From Bradyrhizobium sp. C9 (GTDB taxonomy: Bacteria > Pseudomonadota > Alphaproteobacteria > Rhizobiales > Xanthobacteraceae), in the NCBI RefSeq assembly GCF_002532045.1, contig NZ_NWTG01000038.1:1-55635 (forward strand): a stretch of 55,635 bases of DNA, read 5' to 3'. A program made the position numbers and the translations under genes. Below are positions 9,344-18,262 of the stretch, piece by piece (position 1 is the stretch's first letter; each line of letters starts with the position of its first letter). The notes below the pieces were generated by a model. It saw only the letters and a program-made list of their open reading frames with translations. It had not been told where the DNA came from and did not search any database.

Positions 9344-9477
9344 CCGTCACCCCCGCGCAAAGGCTTCGCCTTTGTCGCTGGAGGTGCGAGCGGAGCGAGC
9401 CTCGAAGGATGAATCGGCCACCGGCGGGGCCATCGACCCTTCGAGACGCGCGCGATGCGCGCTCCTCAGGGTGACGG
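9344..9477. repeat. intergenic palindromic mosaic repeat (family 3)
   Basis: The unit is bounded by the inverted ends CCGTCACCC and GGGTGACGG. It contains two nested hairpins (CAAAGGCTTCGCCTTTG and GCGCGCGATGCGCGC) and opposed segments around CGAAGGATG and CCCTTCGAG. It fills the gap between the convergent glycosyltransferase and ptsH genes, where its hairpins may also end both transcripts. Confidence 0.65.
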
Positions 9478-9510
9478 TGATGGCCTGGCGTAGCGGCGCG
9501 AGGCCCGCCG

Positions 9511-9837
9511 TTACGTGCCTTCTTCGTTGAACTTGCTGGCGACGAGCTCGGCGATGGCGTCCAGCGCCTGCTGTGCTTCGTCGCCTTTCGCGGAAACCAC
9601 GACCGTGGTGCCGGGCCCTGCGGCCAGCATCATCAGGCCCATGATCGAGGTGCCGCCGACGGTCTCGCCACCGCGCGTCACCCAGATCTCAGCGTTGAAG
9701 CGCTCGACCAGCTGAACGAACTTGGCCGATGCCCGCGCATGCAGGCCGCGCTTGTTGACGATCAGGAGTTCACGCGAGATGGCGCCCGCTGGCACGCCCG
9801 GGCCGACATGATTTTCGCCCGGGGCCGCGCCGCTCAT
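9511..9837 (-). CDS. ptsH: HPr phosphocarrier protein of the PTS
   Basis: 108 residues, with an HPr domain after an N-terminal extension of about 20. The phospho-accepting histidine is His33 in NKRGLHARAS and the regulatory serine region is Ser64 in GGTSIMGLMM, the residue that HprK modifies. No sugar permease is present nearby, which fits the regulatory PTS of Alphaproteobacteria, where HPr and EIIA signal carbon and nitrogen status rather than transport sugar. The ATG overlaps the stop of the EIIA gene by four bases (ATGA), so the two are translationally coupled. Confidence 0.95.
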   Translation of the reverse strand: MSGAAPGENHVGPGVPAGAISRELLIVNKRGLHARASAKFVQLVERFNAEIWVTRGGETVGGTSIMGLMMLAAGPGTTVVVSAKGDEAQQALDAIAELVASKFNEEGT

Positions 9838-10235
9838 TTGCCTGCGAGAACGCGGCTGGCGATGGTGACGTATTTGCGGCCGGCTTCCTGCGCCATCGCG
9901 ATCGCGTCGGGCAGCGAACGCTCTTCGCGAACCTTGGCGAGCTTGACCAGCATCGGAAGATTGATGCCCGCGAGCACTTCCACCTTCGGGCGGCTCATGC
10001 AGGAGATCGCAAGGTTCGACGGCGTGCCGCCGAACATGTCGGTGAGGATCGCAACGCCGTCGCCGCTATCGACGCGGTTCACCGCTTCGATGATGTCGCT
10101 TCGACAGAGATCGGAATCGTCCTCGGCCCCGATCGTAATTGCTTCAATTTGTTTCTGCGGACCCATGACGTGTTCGAGCGCGGCTCGGAACTCGTCGGCA
10201 AGGCGCCCATGGGTCACCAGCACTAGACCAATCAT
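9834..10235 (-). CDS. PTS EIIA component, mannose family
   Basis: 133 residues from the ATG at 10235 (MIGLVLVTHGRLADEF), preceded by a strong GAGGAG ribosome-binding site; upstream in-frame codons are not needed. His9 in VTHGRL is the phosphorylated residue of EIIA-Man, and DMFGGTPSN is the family's conserved core loop. No EIIB, EIIC or EIID partners follow, so it is an orphan regulatory EIIA that receives phosphate from the adjacent HPr. The alphaproteobacterial neighbourhood is conserved, with hprK, chvG and chvI upstream in the same direction. Confidence 0.93.
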   Translation of the reverse strand: MIGLVLVTHGRLADEFRAALEHVMGPQKQIEAITIGAEDDSDLCRSDIIEAVNRVDSGDGVAILTDMFGGTPSNLAISCMSRPKVEVLAGINLPMLVKLAKVREERSLPDAIAMAQEAGRKYVTIASRVLAGK

Positions 10236-10449
10236 CGGAAACTCCTCGCGGGCGCCCTTTGGTGCACCGCACGAACGCGCCACTTTGACCATCCAGAGGC
10301 CCTGCGCAAGAGGGCATCTTGGCTAGTCTCCCGGTTCCTGGCGGTAGAGAGGGGAGGCTGCGCCGGCAAAATCCGACGCGATAGTGGATGTGATATGGTT
10401 ACCAATTCCCTTCCCACAATTGGCCGCAAGATTACGGGAGGATGAACTT

Positions 10450-10890
10450 TCAGGTTGTCGTCAGCGCAGCGACAACCAGCGGCAGGGGTTGGAAGCCTGC
10501 CGGCACGGGAATTCGCGGTATTGAAACACCATTAAGGCTGATCTTGAGCGCCTCGGGCGGCGGTAGCCGCTCGGCATCGTCGGCAGCAAGGTCGACGATC
10601 AGGCCGACCACGGCCTCGCCTGCGAACGGACAATGGCGGATTCCGAGGCCTCGGATCTCGATCAGACCTGCCAATTGCTGTGCCGGGCGAACCCACAATT
10701 GTTCGCCGGCTGTGTCGAGATGGACACGGTCATCGCCCACCAAAATGGCCGGCGGAAGCGCTCCGGTACGTCCGGCGAGAATCAGATCGAAGGCGAGGCG
10801 CGACTTGCCGGCGCCCGACGGACCGCGGATCAGCACCGCACGCTCGCCGACCAGAACGGCGGATGCGTGCACGCTTGAATTGTCGCTCAT
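10450..10890 (-). CDS. hprK: HPr kinase/phosphorylase, short alphaproteobacterial form
   Basis: 146 residues, about half the Firmicute length, because only the C-terminal catalytic domain is kept, as is normal in Alphaproteobacteria. The P-loop GPSGAGKS is at residues 23-30. Downstream come an acidic VGDDRVHLD motif and IEIRGLGI, which belongs to the HprK signature. It phosphorylates or dephosphorylates HPr on the regulatory serine. The start overlaps the chvG stop by four bases, tying PTS signalling to ChvG/ChvI. A 214-bp gap with no recognised element separates it from the EIIA gene. Confidence 0.94.
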   Translation of the reverse strand: MSDNSSVHASAVLVGERAVLIRGPSGAGKSRLAFDLILAGRTGALPPAILVGDDRVHLDTAGEQLWVRPAQQLAGLIEIRGLGIRHCPFAGEAVVGLIVDLAADDAERLPPPEALKISLNGVSIPRIPVPAGFQPLPLVVAALTTT

Positions 10891-12701
10891 AGTGTCGGCA
10901 GCCTGACCACGAAACGCGCGCCGGCGACGGTGGGCTTGCCGTCTTCGTCCGCAGGGCCCGCGCGGTTCTCGGCCCAGATGCGTCCGCCATGCGCTTCGAT
11001 GATCTGCTTGGAGATCGAAAGCCCGAGGCCGGAGTTCTGGCCAAAACCCTGGTGCGGCCGGTCGGTGTAGAAGCGCTCGAAGATCCGCTCCAGCGCGTCC
11101 TCGCCGATGCCGGGGCCGTCATCGTCGACCACGATCTCGACCTCGCCGCGGGTGCGGCGGCAGACGATGCGCACCTTGTCGCCCGGCTTGGAGAACGATT
11201 GCGCGTTCGACAGCAGGTTCGAGATCACCTGGCCGAGCCGGGAATCATGGCCGGGCACCGAGAGCGTGTCGGTCGGTCCGCGGCCCTCGAAGCGGGCTTC
11301 GACGGCGACGTCGTGGCCGAGCCGGGTCTCGTTGGCAACGCTGGTCAACGTGGTCAGCAGCCGGCGCAGATCGACGGGCGCCATATCCTGGCGCTGCAAT
11401 TCGGCGTCGAGCCGGCTGGCGTCGGAGATGTCGGAGATCAGGCGGTCGAGCCGTCTGACGTCATGCTCGATCACGGCGAGCAGCCGCGCGCGGCTGTTCT
11501 CGTTGCGCGCCAATGGCAGCGTCTCGACTGCGGAGCGTAGCGAGGTCAGCGGATTCTTCAGCTCATGGGCGACATCGGCGGCGAACATCTCGATCGCCTC
11601 GATGCGGCTGTAGAGCGCGTTGGTCATGTCGCGCAGCGCGCCGGAGAGATGGCCGATCTCGTCGCGGCGTCCGGTGAAGTCGGGAATCTCGACGCGGGTC
11701 TGGATGCGGTTGCGGACGCGCTCGGCGCTTTCGGCGAGCCGCCGCACCGGGCCCGCGATCGTGCTCGCCAGCAGCAGCGACAGCATGATCATGACGGCGG
11801 ATGCGACCCCGCCGATCTTGAGGATCGCGAGCCGCTCGGACATCACCAGCTGATCGATGTCGTCGCCCTGCGTGGTCAGCATCAATGCGCCGCGCACGGC
11901 GCGGAAATGCTGCACCGGAACGGCAACCGACACGATGATCGCGCCGCGATCGGTGACGCGCACCGCGCTGCCCTTCATGCCCTCGAGCGATTGCGCGACT
12001 TCGGAATAGCCCTTGCCGCCTTCGGGGCCGAGCTCGCGGTAGATCGGCAGGTCGCCGCGATTGAGCCAGGTCTTGATCGTGGCCCTGGTCTTCTCATACA
12101 GCGACGGCTTCTCGGACGGCGGCGGCAGCTCCATGCGCAGCACGTCGCCGCGCGCGAATAGGTTGCGGCTGTCGAGGATCAGGCCGCCGTCGCGGTCGAA
12201 GATGCGGGCCCGCGTCTTGGTCGGCGCGATCAGGCGGCGCAGGGTCGGCGCGACGCGCTCGGGATTGATCGGAAAATCCGCCGATTCATCCGGCTGGCCA
12301 AAACTCTCGCCGGGCTTGAGGTCGAGCAGCCGGTCGGGATCGATGGTGACGGTATTGCCTTCGACGGTCGCGGATGCCGCGATCGCCTCCGAGATGATCT
12401 CGGCATAGACCAGAAGGCTCTGCGTGCGCGCCTCGATCAGGCCGGCGCGGAACTGCGAGAGATAGAGGATGCTGGCGACCAGCGCGACGAGGCCGGCGAG
12501 GTTAAGCGAGACGATGCGGCGCGTCAGGCTCGAGAACGACAGCGCGAAGAAGAACTGGCCGGCGCGGCGCACCCAGCCGAGCGGACGGCGCCAGCCCTTG
12601 TCCTGCGCCAGATCGTCGGCCACGGCCTCTTGATCGAGGAGCTGCGATGCGTCCTCGGTGTTCAGTCCCTGCTCGAGCTGCGTTCGATCAAGCACTGGCA
12701 A
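10887..12701 (-). CDS. chvG: sensor histidine kinase ChvG (ExoS)
   Basis: About 604 residues. A cytoplasmic N-terminus is followed by a membrane helix (about residues 62-82), a periplasmic sensing region, a second membrane helix (about 293-317), HAMP, HisKA with His379 in AADVAHELKNP, and HATPase motifs (DDGPGIGED and SGLGLSISKQI). With ChvI it responds to acid and envelope stress and controls exopolysaccharide, motility and symbiosis genes in rhizobia. The reading begins at a TTG (12701), with a GTG two codons later; neither has a clear ribosome-binding site, so the exact start is open. It is co-transcribed with hprK. Confidence 0.95.
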   Translation of the reverse strand: MPVLDRTQLEQGLNTEDASQLLDQEAVADDLAQDKGWRRPLGWVRRAGQFFFALSFSSLTRRIVSLNLAGLVALVASILYLSQFRAGLIEARTQSLLVYAEIISEAIAASATVEGNTVTIDPDRLLDLKPGESFGQPDESADFPINPERVAPTLRRLIAPTKTRARIFDRDGGLILDSRNLFARGDVLRMELPPPSEKPSLYEKTRATIKTWLNRGDLPIYRELGPEGGKGYSEVAQSLEGMKGSAVRVTDRGAIIVSVAVPVQHFRAVRGALMLTTQGDDIDQLVMSERLAILKIGGVASAVMIMLSLLLASTIAGPVRRLAESAERVRNRIQTRVEIPDFTGRRDEIGHLSGALRDMTNALYSRIEAIEMFAADVAHELKNPLTSLRSAVETLPLARNENSRARLLAVIEHDVRRLDRLISDISDASRLDAELQRQDMAPVDLRRLLTTLTSVANETRLGHDVAVEARFEGRGPTDTLSVPGHDSRLGQVISNLLSNAQSFSKPGDKVRIVCRRTRGEVEIVVDDDGPGIGEDALERIFERFYTDRPHQGFGQNSGLGLSISKQIIEAHGGRIWAENRAGPADEDGKPTVAGARFVVRLPTL

Positions 12702-12805
12702 AGCTGCCGGTTGGTATGGATGTCGTCCCGCGAAGCAGACAGTCGCCCGAGCTTACCCCAGCCGTGCGGAGCCTGTCAGTTAACAAGCCGCCTGGGGCAC
12801 GCAGA

Positions 12806-13507
12806 TCAGGCTTCCTTGAAGCGATAGCCGACGCCGTACAGCGTCTCGATCATCTCGAAATCGTCGTCGACCACTTTGAACTTCTTGCGCAGCCGCTTGA
12901 TGTGGCTGTCGATGGTGCGGTCGTCGACATAGACCTGGTCGTCATAGGCCGCGTCCATCAGCGCGTTGCGGCTCTTCACGACGCCGGGGCGGGTGGCGAG
13001 CGCCTGCAGGATCAGGAATTCGGTCACGGTGAGCGTCACCGGCTCGTTCTTCCAGGTGCAGGTGTGGCGCTCGGGATCCATCCGCAGCAGGCCGCGGTCG
13101 AGCGCGCGGGCGTCCGGCTCCTTCGGCGCGGCGGTCGGATCCTTCGGCTGGCCGCGGCGGAGCACGGCCTTGACGCGTTCGACCAAGAGGCGTTGGGAGA
13201 ACGGCTTGCGGATAAAATCGTCGGCGCCCATCTTCAGGCCGAACAATTCGTCGATCTCCTCATCCTTCGAGGTGAGGAAGATCACCGGCAGGTCGGACTT
13301 CTGGCGCAGCCGGCGCAGCGTTTCCATACCGTCCATGCGCGGCATCTTGATATCGAGGATCGCAAGATCGGGCGGTGACGTGCGAAACCCATCCAGCGCC
13401 GACGCACCGTCCGTGTAGGTCATGATGCGATAGCCTTCGGCTTCGAGCGCGATCGAGACCGACGTGAGAATGTTGCGGTCGTCGTCGACCAAGGCGATTG
13501 TGGGCAT
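12806..13507 (-). CDS. chvI: response regulator ChvI
   Basis: 233 residues of the OmpR type. The receiver domain has the acidic pair in VDDDRN, phospho-acceptor Asp52 in LAILDIKMP, Thr in FLTSKD and Lys in IRKPF. The C-terminal winged helix ends VDDDFEMIETLYGVGYRFKEA. It is the partner of ChvG, which lies about 100 bp downstream. It is divergent from the HugZ-like gene across about 240 bp. The ATG at 13507 fits the family start MPTIALVDDD. Confidence 0.96.
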   Translation of the reverse strand: MPTIALVDDDRNILTSVSIALEAEGYRIMTYTDGASALDGFRTSPPDLAILDIKMPRMDGMETLRRLRQKSDLPVIFLTSKDEEIDELFGLKMGADDFIRKPFSQRLLVERVKAVLRRGQPKDPTAAPKEPDARALDRGLLRMDPERHTCTWKNEPVTLTVTEFLILQALATRPGVVKSRNALMDAAYDDQVYVDDRTIDSHIKRLRKKFKVVDDDFEMIETLYGVGYRFKEA

Positions 13508-13746
13508 GAGCTGCTTTCACAATGAGAGTGGCTTGGACGGCGGGCACTCTGGCGACTCGCCGTAGAATATGGGCTTCGAACGCGGTCAACGAGCAATGCA
13601 AGCTGGGCTGAAGTGTGACCGAGTTCCGCAAAAAACGCTCTGCGGCCCACGCGTTGGACCCCCATATAGCACCCTGAGACTTTGAGAAAAGGCCCTTTTT
13701 TCAAAGGGAACCGCCCGATTCGCCGCCAAAACGACCCGATAGGCCC

Positions 13747-14481
13747 ATGCAACCGACCGCCGACTTCGATCCTGCCCACCTTGCCCGCTCGCTGCTCCGC
13801 CGCAGCCGCCAGGGCGCGCTCGCCACGCTGATGACCGGCTCCGGCGATCCCTATTGCTCGCTGGTCAATCTGGCCAGCCACCCCGATGGCTCGCCGATCC
13901 TGCTGATTTCCAGGCTGGCGCTGCACACCCGGAATATCCTGGCCGACGACAGGGTGTCGCTGATGCTGGACGAGCGCACCGAGGGCGATCCGCTGGAGGG
14001 CGCCCGGATCATGCTGGCCGGCCGGGCGGAGGAGGTCGCACAGTCCGAGCAGGAGCTCGTCCGCCGGCGCTATCTCGGCGCACATCCATCAGCGGAAACC
14101 TTTGTAGAATTTAAGGATTTCTCGTTTTTCGTGATCCGGCCGAGCGCCGCCCATCTGGTCGCCGGGTTCGGCCGGATCGTCGACCTCAAGCCTGCACAGT
14201 TTCTGACCATGCTCAGTGGTGCTGAAGCGCTGCTGGAGGCCGAGCCGGGCGCGGTGGCGCATATGAACGAGGATCACCGCGAGGCCATGAACCTCTACGC
14301 CACGCGGCTGCTGGCTGCGGAAAGCGCCGACTGGCTGTGCACCGGCTGCGACCCCTACGGCATGGACATGCAGGCCGGCCGCAACACGCTGCGGCTCGAT
14401 TTCCCTGAAAGGGTCAGCAACGGCACCGAGCTGCGCAAGATGCTGGTGCGCCTCGCCGGTGAGGCGCGCGCCAAGGGATAG
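13747..14481 (+). CDS. HugZ-like haem-utilisation/FMN-binding split-barrel protein
   Basis: 244 residues. The N-terminal two thirds are a pyridoxamine-5'-phosphate-oxidase-like split barrel (GALATLMTGSGDPYCSLV, then LISRLALHTRNILADDRVSLML). The C-terminal DUF2470 domain holds AHMNEDHREAMNLYA with the conserved histidines. This domain order is that of HugZ/HutZ proteins, which bind haem and are linked to iron release. No haem transporter genes are nearby, so the role in iron use is family knowledge only. The start is the ATG at 13747. Confidence 0.85.
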   Translation: MQPTADFDPAHLARSLLRRSRQGALATLMTGSGDPYCSLVNLASHPDGSPILLISRLALHTRNILADDRVSLMLDERTEGDPLEGARIMLAGRAEEVAQSEQELVRRRYLGAHPSAETFVEFKDFSFFVIRPSAAHLVAGFGRIVDLKPAQFLTMLSGAEALLEAEPGAVAHMNEDHREAMNLYATRLLAAESADWLCTGCDPYGMDMQAGRNTLRLDFPERVSNGTELRKMLVRLAGEARAKG

Positions 14482-14800
14482 AGGCATCGTGTCGCAGAGT
14501 GCGGCTCCGGGTGCAGTTGCGGAGGCCGGGTGGAGCGTCTCTGACAGCGCGATCATTTCGCGCCCCCGCCGATATCATCGCCGATCGGCGCGATGCGGGT
14601 GGCGAGAATGTCTGGCGCTGCAGCTTCGGGAAATCGCCCGCATCGCGAGATCCCATCGCGCTGACGTGCACGTGCGTCGCGGTGATTGCGTTACCATCAA
14701 TCGTCGCAGTCAGTGATCTTGCTGCCGCCGAGCGCAGCCCGCTGCGGAACATTCGACGCTGCCGGGCATTGAAAGCATCCAGCTTCGACGACGGCGTATC

Positions 14801-14990
14801 GGGCTCGATCGCATGCAGCTCAATGCCGACCCAGTGGTGCTATCCGCGTGCAACATGATCGTGGACGACTTGCCTGGCACCGTAGCGCAGCGTCAACTCG
14901 TGGCGGTCCATCTCAACGACACATCCTCAGCGCGAAACGCATACCCGGCATTCTACGTGCCGGCTGCGTTGCGCGGCGCGGATACACGCC
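14801..14990 (+). pseudogene. decayed CHAT-domain (caspase-like) fragment
   Basis: In one frame the 830-bp gap 14482-15310 encodes LNADPVVLSACNMIVDDLPG, then 12 residues later LNDTSSARNAYPAFY. From memory of Bradyrhizobium CHAT/TPR proteins, the first piece matches the catalytic-cysteine segment (LNADWVVLSACNTIAGDKPG) and the second matches the extreme C-terminus (RNAYPAFWAPF). The stretch that should lie between them, normally about 60 residues containing GLARAFFYAGA, is missing. I therefore read it as a remnant with an internal deletion. The rest of the gap (14482-14800 and 14991-15310) holds no gene I can support apart from the pckA leader. Confidence 0.5.
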
Positions 14991-15310
14991 AACCGCTGGC
15001 ACCCTTTGTGCATCGCAATGCCCTGCTCGCAGCGGGAAAGGCGACGAAACGTCGCCCGATCGCCGCGAAAACAACGAGAAAGCGAAAGCAAAGCGAAAGC
15101 GTTTCGCGCTGCGGTATTTGCGCCCGATGATGTACCTGACCTGGAATAAGCCAAAAGCCGTCCGACCGGCTTGGCAAGCCCGGCGATCCCCACTATTAGG
15201 TCGCCGGACCGGGGCCGAGAGGCTATATTCTGATGACGGTCATCACCGCGACGGGGCGCGACTAGCGACATTCGCGCGAACAAGGATACGCGGGTTCGAG
15301 GAGGTTCTTC

Positions 15311-16927
15311 GTGCAAGAGACGGGCGTGCATAACGGTGCCTTCGGCGCCGACAAATTCGGCTTAAAAAATCTCAAGGGCGTGCATTGGAACTATGGTGCG
15401 CCGCAGCTCTACGAGCACTCGTTGCGCAATGGCGAAGCGGTGCTCTCGGCCGATGGCGCGCTTTGCGCTGACACCGGTGAGTTCACCGGCCGCAGCCCGA
15501 AGGACAAGTTCACGGTCCGCGACGGGCTGACCGACAAGAGCATGTGGTGGGCCGGCAACCAGTCGATCACTTCGGAGCAGTTCGCGACGCTGCATGCCGA
15601 CTTCCTCAAGCATGCCGAAGGCATGACGCTGTTCGCGCAGGATCTCTACGGCGGCGCCGACCCGACGCATCGCATCAGGACGCGCGTCTTCACCGAGCTC
15701 GCCTGGCATTCGCTGTTCATCCGCACGCTGCTCATTCGCCCCGAGACGTCGGAGCTCGCGAGCTTCGTGCCCGAACTCACGATCATCGATCTGCCGAGCT
15801 TCCGCGCCGATCCGAAACGTCACGGCTGCAAGTCGGAGAACGTCGTCGCGATCGATTTCGCCCGCAAGATCGTCCTGATCGGCGGGTCTTATTATGCCGG
15901 CGAAATGAAGAAGAGCGTGTTCACCACGCTGAACTTCTATCTGCCCGAGAAGGGCGTAATGCCGATGCACTGCTCGGCCAATGTCGGCCCCGACGGCGAC
16001 ACGGCGATCTTCTTCGGCCTGTCCGGCACCGGCAAGACCACGCTCTCGGCTGATCCGAAGCGCACGCTGATCGGCGACGACGAACATGGCTGGAGCGAGG
16101 ACGGCGTCTTCAACTTCGAAGGCGGCTGCTACGCCAAGTGCATCAAGCTGTCGGGCGAAGCCGAGCCGGAGATCTTTGCCGCCAGCAAGCGCTTCGGCGC
16201 GGTGCTGGAGAACGTCGTGCTCGGCGCGAAAGATCGCGTGCCCGATTTCGACGACGGCTCGAAGACCGAGAACACCCGCTCGGCCTATCCGCTCGATTTC
16301 ATTCCGAACGCCTCGCGCACCGGCCGCGCGCCGCATCCGAAGAACGTGGTGATGCTCGCCGCCGACGCCTTCGGCGTGATGCCGCCGATCGCCAAGCTGA
16401 CGCCAGCGCAGGCGATGTATCACTTCCTGTCCGGCTACACCGCGAAGGTCGCCGGCACCGAACGTGGTCTCGGCAACGAGCCGCAGCCGGAATTCTCGAC
16501 CTGCTTCGGTTCGCCGTTCCTGCCGCGCGATCCGTCGGTCTACGGCAACCTGTTGCGCGAATTGATCGCCAAGCACAATGTCGATTGCTGGCTGGTCAAC
16601 ACCGGCTGGACCGGCGGCAAGTACGGCACCGGCCGCCGCATGCCGATCAAGGTAACCCGCGCGCTGCTCACCGCGGCGCTGAACGGCTCGCTCCGCAATG
16701 CCGACTTCCGCACCGACAAGTATTTCGGCTTCGCGGTGCCGACCTCGCTGCCGGGCGTCGAGCCGCACATCCTCGATCCGATCAAGACCTGGGCCGACAA
16801 GGCCGAGTTCGACAAGACCGCGCGTGCGCTGGTCGGCATGTTCCAGAAGAACTTCGCCAAGTTCGAAGCGCAGGTCGACGCCGAGGTCCGCGCCGCCGCG
16901 CCGGAAGTGAAGCTCGCAGCGGAGTAG
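15311..16927 (+). CDS. pckA: phosphoenolpyruvate carboxykinase (ATP)
   Basis: 538 residues, full length for the ATP-dependent enzyme that converts oxaloacetate to phosphoenolpyruvate, the first step of gluconeogenesis from the dicarboxylates used in symbiosis. Visible motifs are GRSPKDKF, the PEPCK-specific region HCSANVG, the kinase-1a P-loop GLSGTGKTTLS, and the metal-binding LIGDDEHGW. The start is a GTG at 15311 preceded by GAGGAGG, giving MQETGVHNGAFG. In many Alphaproteobacteria pckA sits next to chvI, as it nearly does here, separated by the HugZ-like gene and the CHAT relic. Confidence 0.98.
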   Translation: MQETGVHNGAFGADKFGLKNLKGVHWNYGAPQLYEHSLRNGEAVLSADGALCADTGEFTGRSPKDKFTVRDGLTDKSMWWAGNQSITSEQFATLHADFLKHAEGMTLFAQDLYGGADPTHRIRTRVFTELAWHSLFIRTLLIRPETSELASFVPELTIIDLPSFRADPKRHGCKSENVVAIDFARKIVLIGGSYYAGEMKKSVFTTLNFYLPEKGVMPMHCSANVGPDGDTAIFFGLSGTGKTTLSADPKRTLIGDDEHGWSEDGVFNFEGGCYAKCIKLSGEAEPEIFAASKRFGAVLENVVLGAKDRVPDFDDGSKTENTRSAYPLDFIPNASRTGRAPHPKNVVMLAADAFGVMPPIAKLTPAQAMYHFLSGYTAKVAGTERGLGNEPQPEFSTCFGSPFLPRDPSVYGNLLRELIAKHNVDCWLVNTGWTGGKYGTGRRMPIKVTRALLTAALNGSLRNADFRTDKYFGFAVPTSLPGVEPHILDPIKTWADKAEFDKTARALVGMFQKNFAKFEAQVDAEVRAAAPEVKLAAE

Positions 16928-16951
16928 TCGGCGCAAGCGATACGCGATTTG

Positions 16952-16980
16952 AAAAGGCGGCCCTCGTGGCCGCCTTTTTT
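16952..16980 (+). terminator. rho-independent terminator of pckA
   Basis: A perfect 11-bp stem (AAAAGGCGGCC / GGCCGCCTTTT) with the loop CTCGT starts 24 bp after the pckA stop and runs into a T tract. Confidence 0.9.
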
Positions 16981-17050
16981 GTTTGCCAAGTCGGCTCGGC
17001 GACGGCTCAGTCCCTCAAGCCGAGCAGCGAACGGCGCCACATACTCCCCT

Positions 17051-17076
17051 GTCGTCCCGGCGCAGGCCGGGACGAC
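17051..17076. repeat. solitary palindromic repeat (family 1-like)
   Basis: A perfect 11-bp inverted repeat, GTCGTCCCGGC / GCCGGGACGAC, with the 4-nt loop GCAG. Its outer half matches the ends of the family 1 pairs (GTCGTCC). It lies between the convergent pckA and arginase genes. Confidence 0.6.
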
Positions 17077-17093
17077 ATCGAATGTGTTGCCTG

Positions 17094-18071
17094 CTACTCG
17101 CCCATCTCCGGCAACACCGCGTTGCTCGGCGTCTGCCGATCCGTGATCTGCAGGCCGAACAGGCTGCCGATCAATTCGACCGCGACGCGCGCGGTACGGC
17201 CGCGTTCGTCGAGGAACGGATTGAGCTCGACGATATCGAGCGAGCGCACCAGTCCGGAATCGTGCAGCAGCTCCATGATCAGATGCGCTTCCCGATAGGT
17301 CGCGCCGCCCGGCACGGTGGTGCCGACCCCGGGCGCGATGTCCGGATCGAGGAAGTCGACGTCGAACGAGACATGCAGCACGCCGTTCTTGGCCCTGACG
17401 CGGTCGATGACGCGGCGGGTCAGCACGGCGACGCCGAACTCGTCGATCTGGCGCATGTCCGCGATCGAGACGTTGCGCTGCCGCAGCAGCTTGCGCTCCA
17501 GCGGATCGACTGATCGGGTGCCGATCAGCGCGAGCTGATCGGATGGGATCGAGGCGCGCGGCAATCCACCGAGCAATTCGTCCAGCCCGTCCTCGCCGCA
17601 CAGGAAGGCCGCCGACATGCCGTGCATGTTGCCGGTGATGGTGGTGGCCGGCGTGTTGTAGTCGGCATGGGCATCGACCCACAGCGCAAACAGCGGCCGG
17701 CCTTTTTCCTGCCAGTAGCGCGCGACGCCGTTGATCGACCCCATCGACAGCGAGTGATCGCCGCCCATGAAGATCGGGATCGCGCCGGAATGCGCCAGCC
17801 AGTAGGCGCGCTCGGAGAGGGCGCGGGTCCAGGTCTTCACCTCGTCGTAGAATCTGGTGTTCGCCGGCACCGGGCCGTCGGCGACCACAGCCGGGATCGC
17901 AAGGTTGCCGTGATCGTCAACGTGGAAGTCGAGCTGCTCGAGCAGGCGCGCGATGCCCGCGGTGCGGAGCGCGTCCGGGCCCATCAGCGGGCCGGGCTGC
18001 GACGCGCCGATCTCGATGGGAACGCCAAGCAAGGCGATGCGCGAGGGCTTGGAATTGTCGGCTTCGGACAT
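17094..18071 (-). CDS. rocF: arginase
   Basis: 325 residues from the ATG at 18071 (MSEADNSKPSRIALLGVP). The binuclear manganese site of the ureohydrolase family is intact: GGDHS, DAHADYN and SFDVDFLDPDIAPG, plus the late ELNPFLDERG segment. It hydrolyses L-arginine to ornithine and urea. Agmatinase is less likely given the overall resemblance to arginase (IEIGASQPGPLMGPDALR). It faces pckA tail to tail; no other arginine catabolic gene is adjacent. A longer reading to 18323 would overlap the thioesterase gene and is not supported. Confidence 0.93.
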   Translation of the reverse strand: MSEADNSKPSRIALLGVPIEIGASQPGPLMGPDALRTAGIARLLEQLDFHVDDHGNLAIPAVVADGPVPANTRFYDEVKTWTRALSERAYWLAHSGAIPIFMGGDHSLSMGSINGVARYWQEKGRPLFALWVDAHADYNTPATTITGNMHGMSAAFLCGEDGLDELLGGLPRASIPSDQLALIGTRSVDPLERKLLRQRNVSIADMRQIDEFGVAVLTRRVIDRVRAKNGVLHVSFDVDFLDPDIAPGVGTTVPGGATYREAHLIMELLHDSGLVRSLDIVELNPFLDERGRTARVAVELIGSLFGLQITDRQTPSNAVLPEMGE

Positions 18072-18262
18072 GCGGCAGGGCTCCCAAAGGGGTGGAACAG
18101 AAGCGACGCGCCACTGTTCCCTCAACCCTTGAAATAGGCAAGGCGGTCCAATCCGGCCATGTGGATAGTTGAGCTGTGCGTCCAGATTTGGCGCGTTGTC
18201 TTCACCGCGAACCGGCGGCCCATCCCGCATCAAGTGCGGGACAGGCTTTGCTCGAAAACGCG

